Source: Methylotenera sp.
GTDB taxonomy: Bacteria; Pseudomonadota; Gammaproteobacteria; Burkholderiales; Methylophilaceae
Length of the DNA stretch: 38,130 nt
Assembly: GCA_014378495.1 (NCBI GenBank)
Contig: JACMNP010000188.1
Location: forward strand, 1 to 38,130
Direction: 5' to 3'
A model generated the notes under the pieces. It did no database searches. It worked only from the letters and a program-made list of their open reading frames with translations, and was not told the DNA's origin. Below are positions 6,369 to 15,852 of the stretch, piece by piece (position 1 is the first letter of the stretch; the number at the start of each line of letters is the position of its first letter). Made by a program: the position numbers and the translations under genes.

Positions 6369-7743
6369 TATTCCCTATGCAATGAAACATCGCACTTTAA
6401 TTGCGTTAATGGGCAGCGCTTTTGTGCTTGGTGGCTGCGCTACTTTCTCAAAAGATGGTGGCTTTGGCAGCGTGCAGGAAATAACACAGCAGCATATCAA
6501 GCAAGAAGTTGTTTGGCCAAAAACGGCAGATGAACAAGCAAAAGTTGCTGATCGCGTAAATGAGTTGCTGCAGCAACGCATGGATGTGAATAGTGCCGTT
6601 CAGATCGCATTGCTTAATAACAAAGGCTTGCAGGCCTCCTTTTATGAGCTCGGTATATCTGAAGCTGATGTAGTACAAGCAGGTCGTTTTCCAAACCCAC
6701 GCTTTTCCATGCTGTATACCAAGAATGGCGGCGAATACAACATCGAGCAAACGCTGACCTTCAATATCTTTTCGCTTTTAACGATACCGAAGATGAAAGA
6801 AATTGAACGTCAACGCTTTGAACAGACCAAGCAGGCTACTGCACTCGAGGTTCTACGATTAGCGAATCAAACTCGGTTAGCTTATTTCAATGCTGTAGCG
6901 GCTACCGAGCAAGTGCGTTACAGCGAGCAAGTGAAAGACTCTGCGGAAGCCAGTGCGGAATTAGCCAGACGGATGGTGAAGGCAGGCAATTTCAATAAGC
7001 TCGAACAAGCCCGTGAACAAAGTTTTTATGCCGAAGCTGCTCTTGATTACGCTAATGCTAAAAATACACAGGTAAGCGCGTATGAAGCTTTATCCCGCTT
7101 GTTGGGCGTGTCAGCAGATGATCTTACTTTGCAAGAGCGCCTACCAGATTTACCCAAATCCATCACTGATCTTCAGCCGTTTGAAAAAACCGCTTTTGAA
7201 CAAAGACTGGATTTGAAGGCTATGAAAACTGAAACCCAAGTTCTGGCTAAACAGCTAGGTCTCACCAAAACTACGCGCTTCATCAATGTGCTTGAGATTG
7301 GACCAGCACGAGTGCTTGAAGGTCGTAGAAGCTCTGGATATAAGAATGGTGTAGATATCTCATTAGAACTGCCTTTATTTGATTGGGGTAGCGCTCGCGT
7401 CGCACGTGCAGAAGCAATCTATATGCAATCAGTGAACCGTGCAGCGCAGATGGCCGTCAATGCCCAATCCGAGGTCAGGGCAGCCTATAGCAGTTACCGA
7501 GCAAACTATGACATTGCCAAGCATTACCGGGATGAACTCGTGCCTTTGCATAAGAAGATCCTCAATGAAAACCAACTGCGCTATAACGGCATGCTGGCCA
7601 GTCCATTTGAGTTATTAGCTGACGCACGTGCGCAAGTTACCAGCGTTAAAAGCTATATCGAATCACTAAAACAATTCTGGCTCTCGGAGAGTGCGTTACA
7701 CATGACGCTGACTGGCAGCGCAAATATGATGGGAGGCAATTAA
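6358..7743 (+). CDS. TolC/CusC-family outer-membrane efflux lipoprotein
   Basis: A 461-residue outer-membrane factor. I move the start from the track's 6196 to the ATG at 6358, which follows a perfect AAGGAG six bases upstream and gives a lipoprotein signal peptide ending VLGGCATF (lipobox LGGC). Two OEP repeats are visible: about residues 55-240 (NNKGLQASFYELGISEADV) and 265-455 (RLDLKAMKTETQVLAKQLG ... ISLELPLFDWGSARVA). The LPLFDWG motif before the second coiled-coil is typical of CusC/TolC proteins. It overlaps the upstream DUF2231 gene and is one base from the oxidase gene. No RND pump or membrane-fusion protein gene lies beside it, so its inner-membrane partner is unknown. Export of copper or a copper-bound molecule is inferred. 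Confidence 0.85.
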   Translation: MNTNIPYAMKHRTLIALMGSAFVLGGCATFSKDGGFGSVQEITQQHIKQEVVWPKTADEQAKVADRVNELLQQRMDVNSAVQIALLNNKGLQASFYELGISEADVVQAGRFPNPRFSMLYTKNGGEYNIEQTLTFNIFSLLTIPKMKEIERQRFEQTKQATALEVLRLANQTRLAYFNAVAATEQVRYSEQVKDSAEASAELARRMVKAGNFNKLEQAREQSFYAEAALDYANAKNTQVSAYEALSRLLGVSADDLTLQERLPDLPKSITDLQPFEKTAFEQRLDLKAMKTETQVLAKQLGLTKTTRFINVLEIGPARVLEGRRSSGYKNGVDISLELPLFDWGSARVARAEAIYMQSVNRAAQMAVNAQSEVRAAYSSYRANYDIAKHYRDELVPLHKKILNENQLRYNGMLASPFELLADARAQVTSVKSYIESLKQFWLSESALHMTLTGSANMMGGN

Positions 7744-7744
7744 C

Positions 7745-9151
7745 ATGGATTTTTCTAAATTTGGTAAAGATATTACCAGGCGCAATTTTATCAAACTGGC
7801 AGGGGCCGGCATTGCTGCATCCACTGTAAGCAAAGTCGCCATGGCTGCATTACCTGAAATCGTGTCGACTGAACAAGCTACTACTCAAGCACCTTTACAT
7901 CCTAATACAGGTCGGCCATACAACCCAGTTGTGACACTAAACGGCTGGAGCCTGCCGTGGCGCATGAATAATGGTGTGAAAGAATTTCACTTAGTCGCAG
8001 AGCCTGTATTGCGCGAAATTGCACCCGGCATGAAAGCGCATTTATGGGGTTATAACGGTCAAAGCCCAGGTCCGACCATTGAAGTAGTTGAAGGTGATCG
8101 TGTACGGATATTTGTCACCAACAGATTGCCCGAACAGACCAGTATCCACTGGCATGGACAACCAGTACCTAATGGTATGGATGGAGTGAGTGGGTTAACA
8201 CAGCCAGCAATACAACCCGGTAAAACTTTTATGTATGAATTTGTAGCCAAGCGTGCTGGCACCTTTATGTATCACCCACATGCGGACGAAATGACGCAAA
8301 TGGCAATGGGCATGATGGGGACTTGGATCACGCATCCCAAGAATACCAAATTCATGCCGGTTGACCGTGACTTTGTATTTTTGCTTAATTCTTATGATAT
8401 CGATCCTGGTAGTTACACACCTAAAATCAATACCATGCTGGATTTCAATCTATGGACATTCAATAGCCGTGCTTTCCCTGGCATTGATCCGATGGTAGTG
8501 CGCAAGAATGATCGTGTACGTATTCGGTTTGGTAACCTGACCATGACCAACCATCCTATTCATTTGCATGGTCATGAGTTTCAAGTAACCGGTACTGACG
8601 GTGGTTGGGTGCCGCCAACTGCACGTTGGCCAGAAGTGACTACAGATGTTGCTGTAGGGCAGATGCGTGCGATTGAGTTCATTGCTGATAATCCTGGTGA
8701 CTGGGCGTTCCATTGTCATAAAAGCCATCACACCATGAATCCTATGGGGCATCAGGTGCCAACATTACTTGGTGTAAAACAAAGTGATCTTGTAGGAAAA
8801 ATCAGTAACCTAGTACCCGATTACATGGCAATGGGTGAAACTGGCATGGCAGAAATGACAGAAATGAAAGCCATGATGGATATGCCACTCCCTGAAAATA
8901 CCTTACCGATGATGTCAGGCACAGGTCAGTATGGGGCTATCGATATGGGTGGGATGTTTACAACGGTAAAAGTACGTGAGGGTTTAGCGCGTAACGACTA
9001 CAAAGATCCAGGACCTTACAATCACCCTCAAGGTACGGTTGCACGTGAGGTGGTGAATGACCTACCGCCGGTTGAAAGACCAGCCATGAATGATTCAGAG
9101 GGTGGCATGGAAATGTCTGTACGCAAACCTATGGGACATATGGAGCATTGA
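7745..9151 (+). CDS. Tat-exported multicopper oxidase (cuproxidase type)
   Basis: A 468-residue oxidase, predicted to oxidise Cu(I) to less toxic Cu(II) in the periplasm. The N-terminus carries a twin-arginine signal (ITRRNFIKLAGAG, cleavage near AMAA, ~35). Copper ligand motifs are all present: HWHG (135-138), HPH (177-179), HPIHLHGH (270-277) and HCHKSHHTMNPM (323-334), which supplies the type 1 Cys, His and Met ligands. A Met-rich region follows (~355-405, MAMGETGMAEMTEMKAMMDM), as in Cu-tolerance oxidases such as CueO, although here it follows the last ligand set. It is shorter than classical CopA/PcoA (~600 residues) because only two cupredoxin domains plus linkers are evident. The start is backed by gggagg. 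Co-transcribed with the outer-membrane factor. Confidence 0.88.
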   Translation: MDFSKFGKDITRRNFIKLAGAGIAASTVSKVAMAALPEIVSTEQATTQAPLHPNTGRPYNPVVTLNGWSLPWRMNNGVKEFHLVAEPVLREIAPGMKAHLWGYNGQSPGPTIEVVEGDRVRIFVTNRLPEQTSIHWHGQPVPNGMDGVSGLTQPAIQPGKTFMYEFVAKRAGTFMYHPHADEMTQMAMGMMGTWITHPKNTKFMPVDRDFVFLLNSYDIDPGSYTPKINTMLDFNLWTFNSRAFPGIDPMVVRKNDRVRIRFGNLTMTNHPIHLHGHEFQVTGTDGGWVPPTARWPEVTTDVAVGQMRAIEFIADNPGDWAFHCHKSHHTMNPMGHQVPTLLGVKQSDLVGKISNLVPDYMAMGETGMAEMTEMKAMMDMPLPENTLPMMSGTGQYGAIDMGGMFTTVKVREGLARNDYKDPGPYNHPQGTVAREVVNDLPPVERPAMNDSEGGMEMSVRKPMGHMEH

Positions 9152-9159
9152 TTTAAGTT

Positions 9160-9193
9160 AACGCCAGCTATAAAAATTAGTATGGCTGGCGTT
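9160..9193 (+). terminator. Stem-loop after the multicopper oxidase gene
   Basis: AACGCCAGC (9160-9168) pairs perfectly with GCTGGCGTT (9185-9193) around a 16-nt loop, nine bases past the oxidase stop. Only short T stretches follow (gttgtt), so it is a weak intrinsic terminator or an attenuator separating the 5055-9151 unit from the copZ-copA pair. Confidence 0.5.
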
Positions 9194-9307
9194 GTTAATC
9201 CATTGCATGTTTTACGTCTAAGTGCGTTGTCGAACAGACTGTGAGCGTCAACTGAAAGATGATAAATTTCCAAGCTTTTGCTTGAATATAATGAAAAGGA
9301 TTTCACC

Positions 9308-9559
9308 ATGCAAACAGAACAGTTAAAAGTAACAGGAATGACCTGCGGAGGCTGTACAAGTAGGGTTACAAGCGCATTAAAGGCCGTTAATGGAGTAAGT
9401 GATGTCGCTGTTTCTTTATCCGACAGTCAAGCAACAGTGCAATATGATGAAAAGTTAACCTCACCCGAACAATTAAAATCAGTGGTATTAGAAGCTGGTT
9501 ATGGAGTAGGTACATCTGATAACACACAGCAACCTGAAGGTAAAGGCTGTTGCGGATAA
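9308..9559 (+). CDS. copZ: CopZ-like copper chaperone (HMA domain)
   Basis: An 83-residue heavy-metal-associated domain protein that binds Cu(I) in the cytoplasm and hands it to the CopA ATPase. The motif GMTCGGC (residues 10-16) and the ferredoxin-like pattern (VAVSLSDSQATVQYD, LKSVVLEAGYGV) cover about residues 5-68. A C-terminal tail ending GKGCCG adds two Cys that could give an extra metal site. The track's start (9278) is replaced by the ATG at 9308, which follows aaaagga at proper spacing. It is 28 bp upstream of the ATPase gene. Confidence 0.88.
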   Translation: MQTEQLKVTGMTCGGCTSRVTSALKAVNGVSDVAVSLSDSQATVQYDEKLTSPEQLKSVVLEAGYGVGTSDNTQQPEGKGCCG

Positions 9560-9587
9560 TGGCTTTAATATTTAGGAGTGAAATGTC

Positions 9588-11918
9588 ATGACTGTGAGTA
9601 GCCTAGTACTGCAAGAGCTGAAAGATCCTGTCTGCGGCATGAAGGTGACCGAACAATCTCCTAACGTATTCAATTACAAAGGTAAGCCAGTTTACTTTTG
9701 TAGTGCTGGTTGCAAAGCTAAGTTTGTGGCTGATCCAGCAAAATATTTAGTAGCAGATTTAAGCGCCAGCAACACAGTTTTAGAATCAAAACCCACTCAA
9801 TCCGAACTTACTTCAACAGGTACAATTTATACCTGCCCGATGCACCCAGAAGTTCGCCTTGATCATGCTGGGGTATGTCCTAAATGTGGCATGACACTAG
9901 AGCCAGAAATGCCTACTCTGGATAATGGTGAAAGCCCAGAGCTAATGGATTTTAAGCGTCGTTTTATTTGGACGCTACCACTGACTATTATTGTTACATT
10001 CTTAGCTATGCTAGGTCACCGTTTACAGTGGTTTGAAATGGCTACGCAAAGCTGGATAGAGCTCCTACTGTCATTACCTATTGTATTATGGGCAGGCTGG
10101 CCATTCTTTGAGCGTGGTTTTCAATCTGTAGTGAATCGCAGCCCTAATATGTGGACGTTGATTGGATTAGGCACTTCTGCAGCATTTATTTACAGCGTTG
10201 TCGCCACAATCATACCAAATGTTTTTCCTGCATCGTTTATGGCGATGGGTCGTGTCTCCGTTTACTTTGAAGCAGCCGCTGTAATTATTTCCTTAACGCT
10301 GCTTGGCCAAATTTTAGAACTCAAAGCACGATCACAAACTTCTGCTGCGATTAAATCATTACTTGGCTTATCCCCTAAAACAGCTCGTAGAATTAATGCA
10401 GATGGTATTGAAGAGGATATTCCTCTCACGCACGTCCATGTAGGCGACCTGCTACGTATACGACCAGGAGAAAAAATCCCTGTCGATGGTGTGGTGACAG
10501 AAGGTAGTAGCGCAGTAGATGAATCCATGCTTACTGGTGAACCGATGCCAGTCACTAAAAGCATTGGTGATAAGCTCATTGGCGCAACACTTAATACAAA
10601 CGGCGCATTGATCATGCGCTCAGAAAAAGTAGGTTCGCAAACGGTGTTGGCCAGTATCGTACAGATGGTCATTCAAGCTCAACGCTCTAAAGCACCTATG
10701 CAACGCATGGCGGACCAAGTGGCCGGCTACTTCGTTGTCACTGTCGTTAGCATTGCACTCATCACTTTCTTTGTTTGGGGCTTCTTAGGACCAGAGCCAA
10801 GCTGGGTCTATGGTCTGATTAATGCTGTGGCGGTGCTTATTATTGCCTGCCCATGTGCATTAGGGCTCGCAACACCTATGTCCATCATGGTCGCCACCGG
10901 TAAAGCCGCAACGCAGGGTGTGTTATTCCGAGACGCAGCAGCTATCGAAAACTTCCGTAAAGTAGATACATTAATCGTAGACAAGACTGGCACGCTAACA
11001 GAAGGAAAGCCGCGATTTAATCTAGCCATAGCATCGTCAGGTTACACGGAAGACGAAGTGTTACGTTTAGCAGCCAGTCTTGATCAAGGAAGTGAGCATC
11101 CATTAGCAGATGCTATTGTTAAGGCAGCACATGAACGAAGCCTAATACTTGATAAGGTAGATGGTTTTGAGTCCAGCACAGGCATAGGTGTACGTGGTAG
11201 TGTCGGTAGCAAACAATTAGCTTTAGGTAATACGGCTCTCATGACTCAGCTCAATGTGCAAATCGAATCATTAAAACTAACGGCAGAAGAATTACGTACC
11301 ACAGGGGCTAGCGTTATGTATCTAGCTGTCGATGGTAAGCCAGCAGGTTTGCTATCTGTCTCAGACCCAATTAAGGAAAGCACGACTGAAGCATTGACTA
11401 CTTTAAAATCATCTGGCATGCGTGTCATCATGGCGACAGGTGATGGTTTACTCACAGCGAAATCAGTTGCAGCCAAGCTGGGGATTGATGAATTTTATGG
11501 CGAGGTTAAACCTGCCGACAAATTAGCATTGGTAGATAAATTGCAGCGCGAAGGCCGGATTGTGGCAATGGCAGGCGATGGTATTAATGATGCACCTGCT
11601 CTTGCTAAGGCGAATGTAGGTGTGGCAATGGGTACTGGCACTGATGTGGCGATGAATAGTGCTCAGGTAACACTCGTTAAGGGCGACTTGCGCGGCATTG
11701 CACAAGCTCGCGAGATTTCTGTACAAACCATCGCAAATATGAAACAGAATTTAGGCTTTGCCTTCGTATATAACGCACTAGGAGTGCCACTGGCTGCGGG
11801 AGTTCTTTACCCATTCACTGGTTGGTTACTCTCACCTATGATTGCCGCCTTAGCAATGAGTTTAAGTTCAGTTTCTGTGATTACTAATGCATTACGTTTG
11901 AGAAACTCTCACACATAA
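9588..11918 (+). CDS. copA: Cu+-exporting P1B-1-type ATPase
   Basis: A 776-residue P-type ATPase pumping Cu+ (or Ag+) from cytoplasm to periplasm. The N-terminus has a YHS domain (KDPVCGMKV ... [11 protein letters not shown], ~12-52) and a heavy-metal-binding YTCPMHPEV...CPKCGM segment (~81-102) instead of HMA repeats. Core motifs are complete: TGE (316-318), [10 protein letters not shown] (421-430), DKTGTL with phospho-Asp D465, HP locus SEHPLA (502-507) and GDGINDAP (663-670). The P1B-1 signatures YN (728-729) and MSLSS (757-761) support Cu+ specificity. The chaperone role of the missing N-terminal HMA domain is supplied by the adjacent copZ gene. The start follows aggag; another upstream ATG (9583) runs straight into a stop. 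Confidence 0.95.
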   Translation: MTVSSLVLQELKDPVCGMKVTEQSPNVFNYKGKPVYFCSAGCKAKFVADPAKYLVADLSASNTVLESKPTQSELTSTGTIYTCPMHPEVRLDHAGVCPKCGMTLEPEMPTLDNGESPELMDFKRRFIWTLPLTIIVTFLAMLGHRLQWFEMATQSWIELLLSLPIVLWAGWPFFERGFQSVVNRSPNMWTLIGLGTSAAFIYSVVATIIPNVFPASFMAMGRVSVYFEAAAVIISLTLLGQILELKARSQTSAAIKSLLGLSPKTARRINADGIEEDIPLTHVHVGDLLRIRPGEKIPVDGVVTEGSSAVDESMLTGEPMPVTKSIGDKLIGATLNTNGALIMRSEKVGSQTVLASIVQMVIQAQRSKAPMQRMADQVAGYFVVTVVSIALITFFVWGFLGPEPSWVYGLINAVAVLIIACPCALGLATPMSIMVATGKAATQGVLFRDAAAIENFRKVDTLIVDKTGTLTEGKPRFNLAIASSGYTEDEVLRLAASLDQGSEHPLADAIVKAAHERSLILDKVDGFESSTGIGVRGSVGSKQLALGNTALMTQLNVQIESLKLTAEELRTTGASVMYLAVDGKPAGLLSVSDPIKESTTEALTTLKSSGMRVIMATGDGLLTAKSVAAKLGIDEFYGEVKPADKLALVDKLQREGRIVAMAGDGINDAPALAKANVGVAMGTGTDVAMNSAQVTLVKGDLRGIAQAREISVQTIANMKQNLGFAFVYNALGVPLAAGVLYPFTGWLLSPMIAALAMSLSSVSVITNALRLRNSHT

Positions 11919-11945
11919 AATGGAGCTTTATAAGTTTAACTTGAA

Positions 11946-12052
11946 TTCACAGTCCGCTTTGGGCCGTTAGCTCCAGATTAGATCGTCTGCATTTGGGAAG
12001 CATATAAGCGGAATATTCAATTTTGATAAAACGGCCCAAAGCTGACTGTGAA
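11946..12052 (-). repeat. MITE-like element, copy A (inverted relative to copy B)
   Basis: A ~107-bp element with terminal inverted repeats of about 23 bp and one mismatch: the left end begins ttcacagtccgctttggg and the right end is its near-exact complement. No ORF. Its interior matches, in reverse complement, the stretch at 15082-15180 (shared blocks include ggccgttttatcaaaa and taatctggagcta). As RNA it would fold into a long hairpin and may also terminate transcription between the convergent copA and GGDEF-EAL genes, whose stops lie 28 and 5 bp away. Confidence 0.75.
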
Positions 12053-12056
12053 AGGT

Positions 12057-14906
12057 TTAAGCAAATAATTTTTGAATCAATTCATGAATAGGAACAGGCT
12101 TAGAAAAGAGATAGCCTTGACCATAATCACAACCTGAATTGATTAAAATCTTTTTTTGCTCCTCTGTTTCTATGCCTTCAGCAATCACTTTGATGCCCAG
12201 TTTATGAGCCATGACGATAATGGCCTCACAGAGAATGGCATCATTGGAATCTTCAGATAAATTTGAAACAAATGATCGATCGATTTTCAAGTAATCAATA
12301 TCATATTTTTTTAAATAGGATAAGGAAGAATATCCTGTACCAAAGTCGTCTAGCGATAACTCTATGCCAGCATTTTCAAAATCTACCAATAACTTGTTAG
12401 TAGCATTACTGTTTGACATCAACAAGCCCTCAGTAATTTCTATGACCAGACTGTTACCAGGCAAGCCTAACCCTTTGAGATGATCGAACCAATTGGTATG
12501 TGAATGCTTCACTTTTTGAAACTGCACTGGCGATTTATTGATACTGATTTTAAATTCAGGATCGTATTGATTTCTGATGATTGCTAACTGCTTTGTGGCT
12601 TCGCGAAAAACCCAATCACCGACATCATGAATTAAACCCGTCTCTTCAGCTAGTTTTATAAAGTCAACTGGGCTGACCATGCCATGTATAGGATGTAACC
12701 AACGAATCAATGCTTCTGCCTTTTGCACATGACCTGTGCTTAATTCCACAATAGGTTGATAATGCAGACTAAATTGCTGCTTTGTAATAGCGGAGTGCAA
12801 GTCATTTAACATGCTCATTCTGGCTTTTGCTAAGGATTGCATGATAGGCGTAAAGTAGCTTGAACGATTACGCCCTTCTTTTTTAGCGTTATACATCGCC
12901 TGGTCAGCATGCTTAATCAAATCATCAGCAACAGTCGCATCTTCAGGGAAAAACGCGATACCAATACTAGCTGAAAGATGCACCACTTCATCATTAAGAT
13001 TAAATGGCTTAGATATTTGATATAGTATTTCCTGTACTACACGCTCTACACTTTCGATATCATTAAGCTCAGAAAGTATTATGACGAATTCGTCACCACC
13101 CAATCTGGCCACCGTGTCTGTTAGCCTGACAATCCTTGTTAGACGAGTACTCGTCTCTTTGAGTAGTGCATCACCTATATTATGCCCAAGCGTATCGTTA
13201 ACGGTTTTGAAATAATCAAGATCTAAAAAAAGTAAAGCAAGCTTGGAGTTTGATCGGGTTACAAGTTTTATATCTTGTATCAATCGATCAATCAGTAAAC
13301 GACGATTTGGCAACCCTGTTAATTCGTCGTAAGAAGCCTGTTGCAACAACAGATCTTCAGCAGCTTTCTTTTGCGTTATATCTGAAAAGATAGATACGTA
13401 ATGGTGTACTGAGTTTTCTTTATCAAAGATCGTATTAATAGTCAGCCATACAAAATATAACTCGCCATTCTTGTGCTGCAGTTTCATTTCCCCCTGCCAT
13501 TGACCTAGGGTAGTAAAGTCTTGAAGCATCGGTTGGTAGGTAGTTTTATCCAGATGATTGAAACTAAATTCACTATAGTGTTTAAAAGCGACATCTTCTA
13601 GTTGATATCCTGAAATTTTGGTAAATGCTGGATTGATGCTGATGATGAGGCCCTGATGATCCGTGATGATGATTCCCTCACTGGTATTTTCATATACCAT
13701 TGCAGAAAGTTGCATTGAATCTGCGATCTGCCTAGAGGCTGTGATATCTTCAATGATAGACCATATACTCTCTACCCCAAATTCATCAGTGATGATTGCG
13801 CCATTTAATCTGAAGGGGATCAGTCGACCATCTTTATGAATATATTCTTTTTCATAGGGGCCATACTTACCTATTTTCTTCAAAGATACTAGCTGCTCAT
13901 CTTCTTGATCAGTATATTTTTTTGGTGTGATATCCCAATAACTTAGCTCTTTGATTTCCTCTAACGTATAGCCTACCATGTCTAAAAATGCTTGGTTCGC
14001 CGTCATATAAGTGCCCTCCATAGAGGTGCGCAACATCCCTAATGGCGATAGGGTGAACATGGCATTGAATTTTTCTTGGATGGTTTCTTCCCAAGATTTT
14101 CGGATTGTAATATCTCGCTCAGTTCCCGCTATAGCTTCAATTTCACCAGATGCATCTACAATGGGAGTTAATATGTATTCATAAAATAAGGTCGAGCCGC
14201 CATTAAATTTATATTGAGTCTCTCCACGTATTTCATTTTTTTCTTGAATGACTTTTTTAAACGCTAAATCCCATTCATTGCCTTTTATTTCCTCAAAATC
14301 TGTAATGCTCTTACCCAATATGTTTTTTGGATCCTGCCTTAATTGATCTGCCATTGCTTTGTTCACAAATATGATATTGCCGTCTTTATTAAGAATGTAA
14401 TTATGGTCAGGTGAGATTTCTAATACAGTTTCAAACAATTTAATTTGTTGATTTTTATGATTGGCAAATACATCCACTGACTCCGCAAGAACCTGATCAA
14501 TACTTTCATTGAATCGATTAATTTCATTAATGTTGGTTGATTTGGCAAGTTGGGGATGTTTCTCCCATTGTTTAAGTACACTGGCTCTTAAAGCTCGAAA
14601 CTCAGAAACCACTTCCTGAACGCTAAACCCTGATTTAAATCTAGCCTCACCATGGCTAGTTCCTTTTTCATTCATTTTTGTTGATTCAGCTCCAGGATTA
14701 TCCGACTTTCCTACTGATTTATTTTGTTGTTGCTTTTCAGATTGGGGGGACATCAGGTCTTTTGATATGGTAATAAGCATTTCTTTGGCATGATCTCTTA
14801 ATTCTTCTTTATTAAGCTCTTTGGTACCTTCTAGAGAGTTTGCAAATTCTTCCCACTCCTGAAGAATGGGTTCCATATTTTGGGTAATAAAATCGGCTAA
14901 ATTCAT
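12057..14906 (-). CDS. RsbRD_N-PAS-GGDEF-EAL cyclic-di-GMP signalling protein
   Basis: A 949-residue cytoplasmic protein without transmembrane segments. Domains in order: RsbRD N-terminal-like helical domain (~1-150, with HGEARFKSGFSVQEVVSEFR), three PAS domains (~155-270, ~275-390, ~395-515), GGDEF (~520-690) and EAL (~700-945). The cyclase motif is intact (GGDEF, 603-607) with an inhibitory RxxD site (RLTD, 594-597). Phosphodiesterase motifs are also intact (EAL 731-733, DDFGTGYSSL 853-862, LKIDRSFV ~873, AEGIETEEQ ~909), so both activities are possible. C-di-GMP could link it to the exopolysaccharide genes further right (inferred). It stands alone between two MITE-like repeats. Confidence 0.93.
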   Translation of the reverse strand: MNLADFITQNMEPILQEWEEFANSLEGTKELNKEELRDHAKEMLITISKDLMSPQSEKQQQNKSVGKSDNPGAESTKMNEKGTSHGEARFKSGFSVQEVVSEFRALRASVLKQWEKHPQLAKSTNINEINRFNESIDQVLAESVDVFANHKNQQIKLFETVLEISPDHNYILNKDGNIIFVNKAMADQLRQDPKNILGKSITDFEEIKGNEWDLAFKKVIQEKNEIRGETQYKFNGGSTLFYEYILTPIVDASGEIEAIAGTERDITIRKSWEETIQEKFNAMFTLSPLGMLRTSMEGTYMTANQAFLDMVGYTLEEIKELSYWDITPKKYTDQEDEQLVSLKKIGKYGPYEKEYIHKDGRLIPFRLNGAIITDEFGVESIWSIIEDITASRQIADSMQLSAMVYENTSEGIIITDHQGLIISINPAFTKISGYQLEDVAFKHYSEFSFNHLDKTTYQPMLQDFTTLGQWQGEMKLQHKNGELYFVWLTINTIFDKENSVHHYVSIFSDITQKKAAEDLLLQQASYDELTGLPNRRLLIDRLIQDIKLVTRSNSKLALLFLDLDYFKTVNDTLGHNIGDALLKETSTRLTRIVRLTDTVARLGGDEFVIILSELNDIESVERVVQEILYQISKPFNLNDEVVHLSASIGIAFFPEDATVADDLIKHADQAMYNAKKEGRNRSSYFTPIMQSLAKARMSMLNDLHSAITKQQFSLHYQPIVELSTGHVQKAEALIRWLHPIHGMVSPVDFIKLAEETGLIHDVGDWVFREATKQLAIIRNQYDPEFKISINKSPVQFQKVKHSHTNWFDHLKGLGLPGNSLVIEITEGLLMSNSNATNKLLVDFENAGIELSLDDFGTGYSSLSYLKKYDIDYLKIDRSFVSNLSEDSNDAILCEAIIVMAHKLGIKVIAEGIETEEQKKILINSGCDYGQGYLFSKPVPIHELIQKLFA

Positions 14907-15317
14907 TTTTATGTTTATAGACTTTCATAGTTCATATTAGAGTTTTCTTTATGATTCTAATATCGAACAATTACTATTTAAATTCTGTACGTTATCGTAC
15001 AAATATGATGAGATAGAGTTGATATGTGTCATAAAGACATCAGGCCATCAATTTTTAGAATAAAAATGGGCTTACTTCAAATGTCTGCTCAGGGCCGTTT
15101 TATCAAAAATGAATCGTCCGCTTCTATGCCTTTAAAAAGTAGACTGTGTAATCTGGAGCTAGCAGCCCCTTTGCGGTCCTTCCTGGATTGCTTAGTAAAA
15201 CCATTCTTTCAGTAAATCATTTCTTGTGAAGTTGGATGATGTGTATGTTCGTTTTCTCACATACATCAGTAATAACAGCACGTATATATCTGTAGGTTAA
15301 CAATTTGGAGTTGTACC
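14907..15317. other. Intergenic region with repeat copy B
   Basis: No credible gene in 411 bp. The 63-residue plus-strand ORF at 15024-15215 mostly translates the repeat and is rejected. Otherwise AT-rich sequence that must hold the GGDEF-EAL promoter (minus strand) and the promoter of the gene at 15318. Confidence 0.6.
15082..15180 (+). repeat. MITE-like element, copy B
   Basis: About 99 bp that align over their whole length with the reverse complement of 11946-12052 (for example ggccgttttatcaaaa, ccgctt-tatgc, taatctggagcta). The terminal repeats are degenerate (gctcagggccg / cagcccctttgcgg), so this is an older or decayed copy. Together with copy A it brackets the GGDEF-EAL gene in inverted orientation. 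Confidence 0.65.
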
Positions 15318-15852
15318 GTGAAAAGTTTATTTTTAAAAGTTTTTTTTCAGCCTGATTACCTTATTTACTCAGGTTGCTGTCGCTGGCTCAGTCGCTAAGG
15401 TAATGGTGTTGGACTTCCCACTTAACGACCTCACAGACTTACCGAATCCTCCGGAAGAGCTGGCCAGAATTTCAAGTTTCAATATCGCATTTAAGCAGAA
15501 GCTCGTTGATGATGGCGCAGAAATTGTGCCAGTGAGTGACCAGATTATTGCAATGGCGGCAGAACAGTCTGCCACTTATTTATTTGATCATACCGATATT
15601 GCGGCAGACCTAGCTAAGAGTAGCGGAGCTGATTATATACTGATAGGTGTGGCTATGAAGCCCACCTATTTGTTTGTCTACCCAAGATTATTGCTTGTAG
15701 ATGTTAAAACAAATCGCAAGGCATTTACCGCTTACGTACAGATGGAGGGATCCTGGTTAGATAAACACACCACAGAAAGCAGCGCAAAAAGACTCGCAGG
15801 CAAGGTAAGCGAAGAACTTAAGAGATTATTAGCTAAAAAGAATAATACTTAG
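15318..15852 (+). pseudogene. Small secreted protein (DUF2380/DUF3280-like) with a one-base frameshift in a T8 run
   Basis: The ORF track gives only residues from 15403, with no signal peptide. The better start is GTG at 15318, preceded by tggag at 7-bp spacing; it reads VKSLFLKVFF and then enters a run of eight T (15340-15347), after which its frame fails. With seven T it would continue into SLITLFTQVAVAG-SVAKVMVLDF, a textbook signal peptide joined to the 149-residue body. The body (VMVLDFPLNDLTDLP ... SGADYILIGVAMKP) resembles DUF2380/DUF3280 exported proteins of unknown function, about 170 residues in full. The frameshift may be a sequencing error, a real mutation, or slippage-based phase variation. 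Function unknown; the gene is monocistronic. Confidence 0.65.

Noticed and set aside
15024-15215. 63-residue plus-strand ORF
   Set aside because: Most of it is the translation of MITE-like copy B; no homologous motif and no ribosome-binding site.
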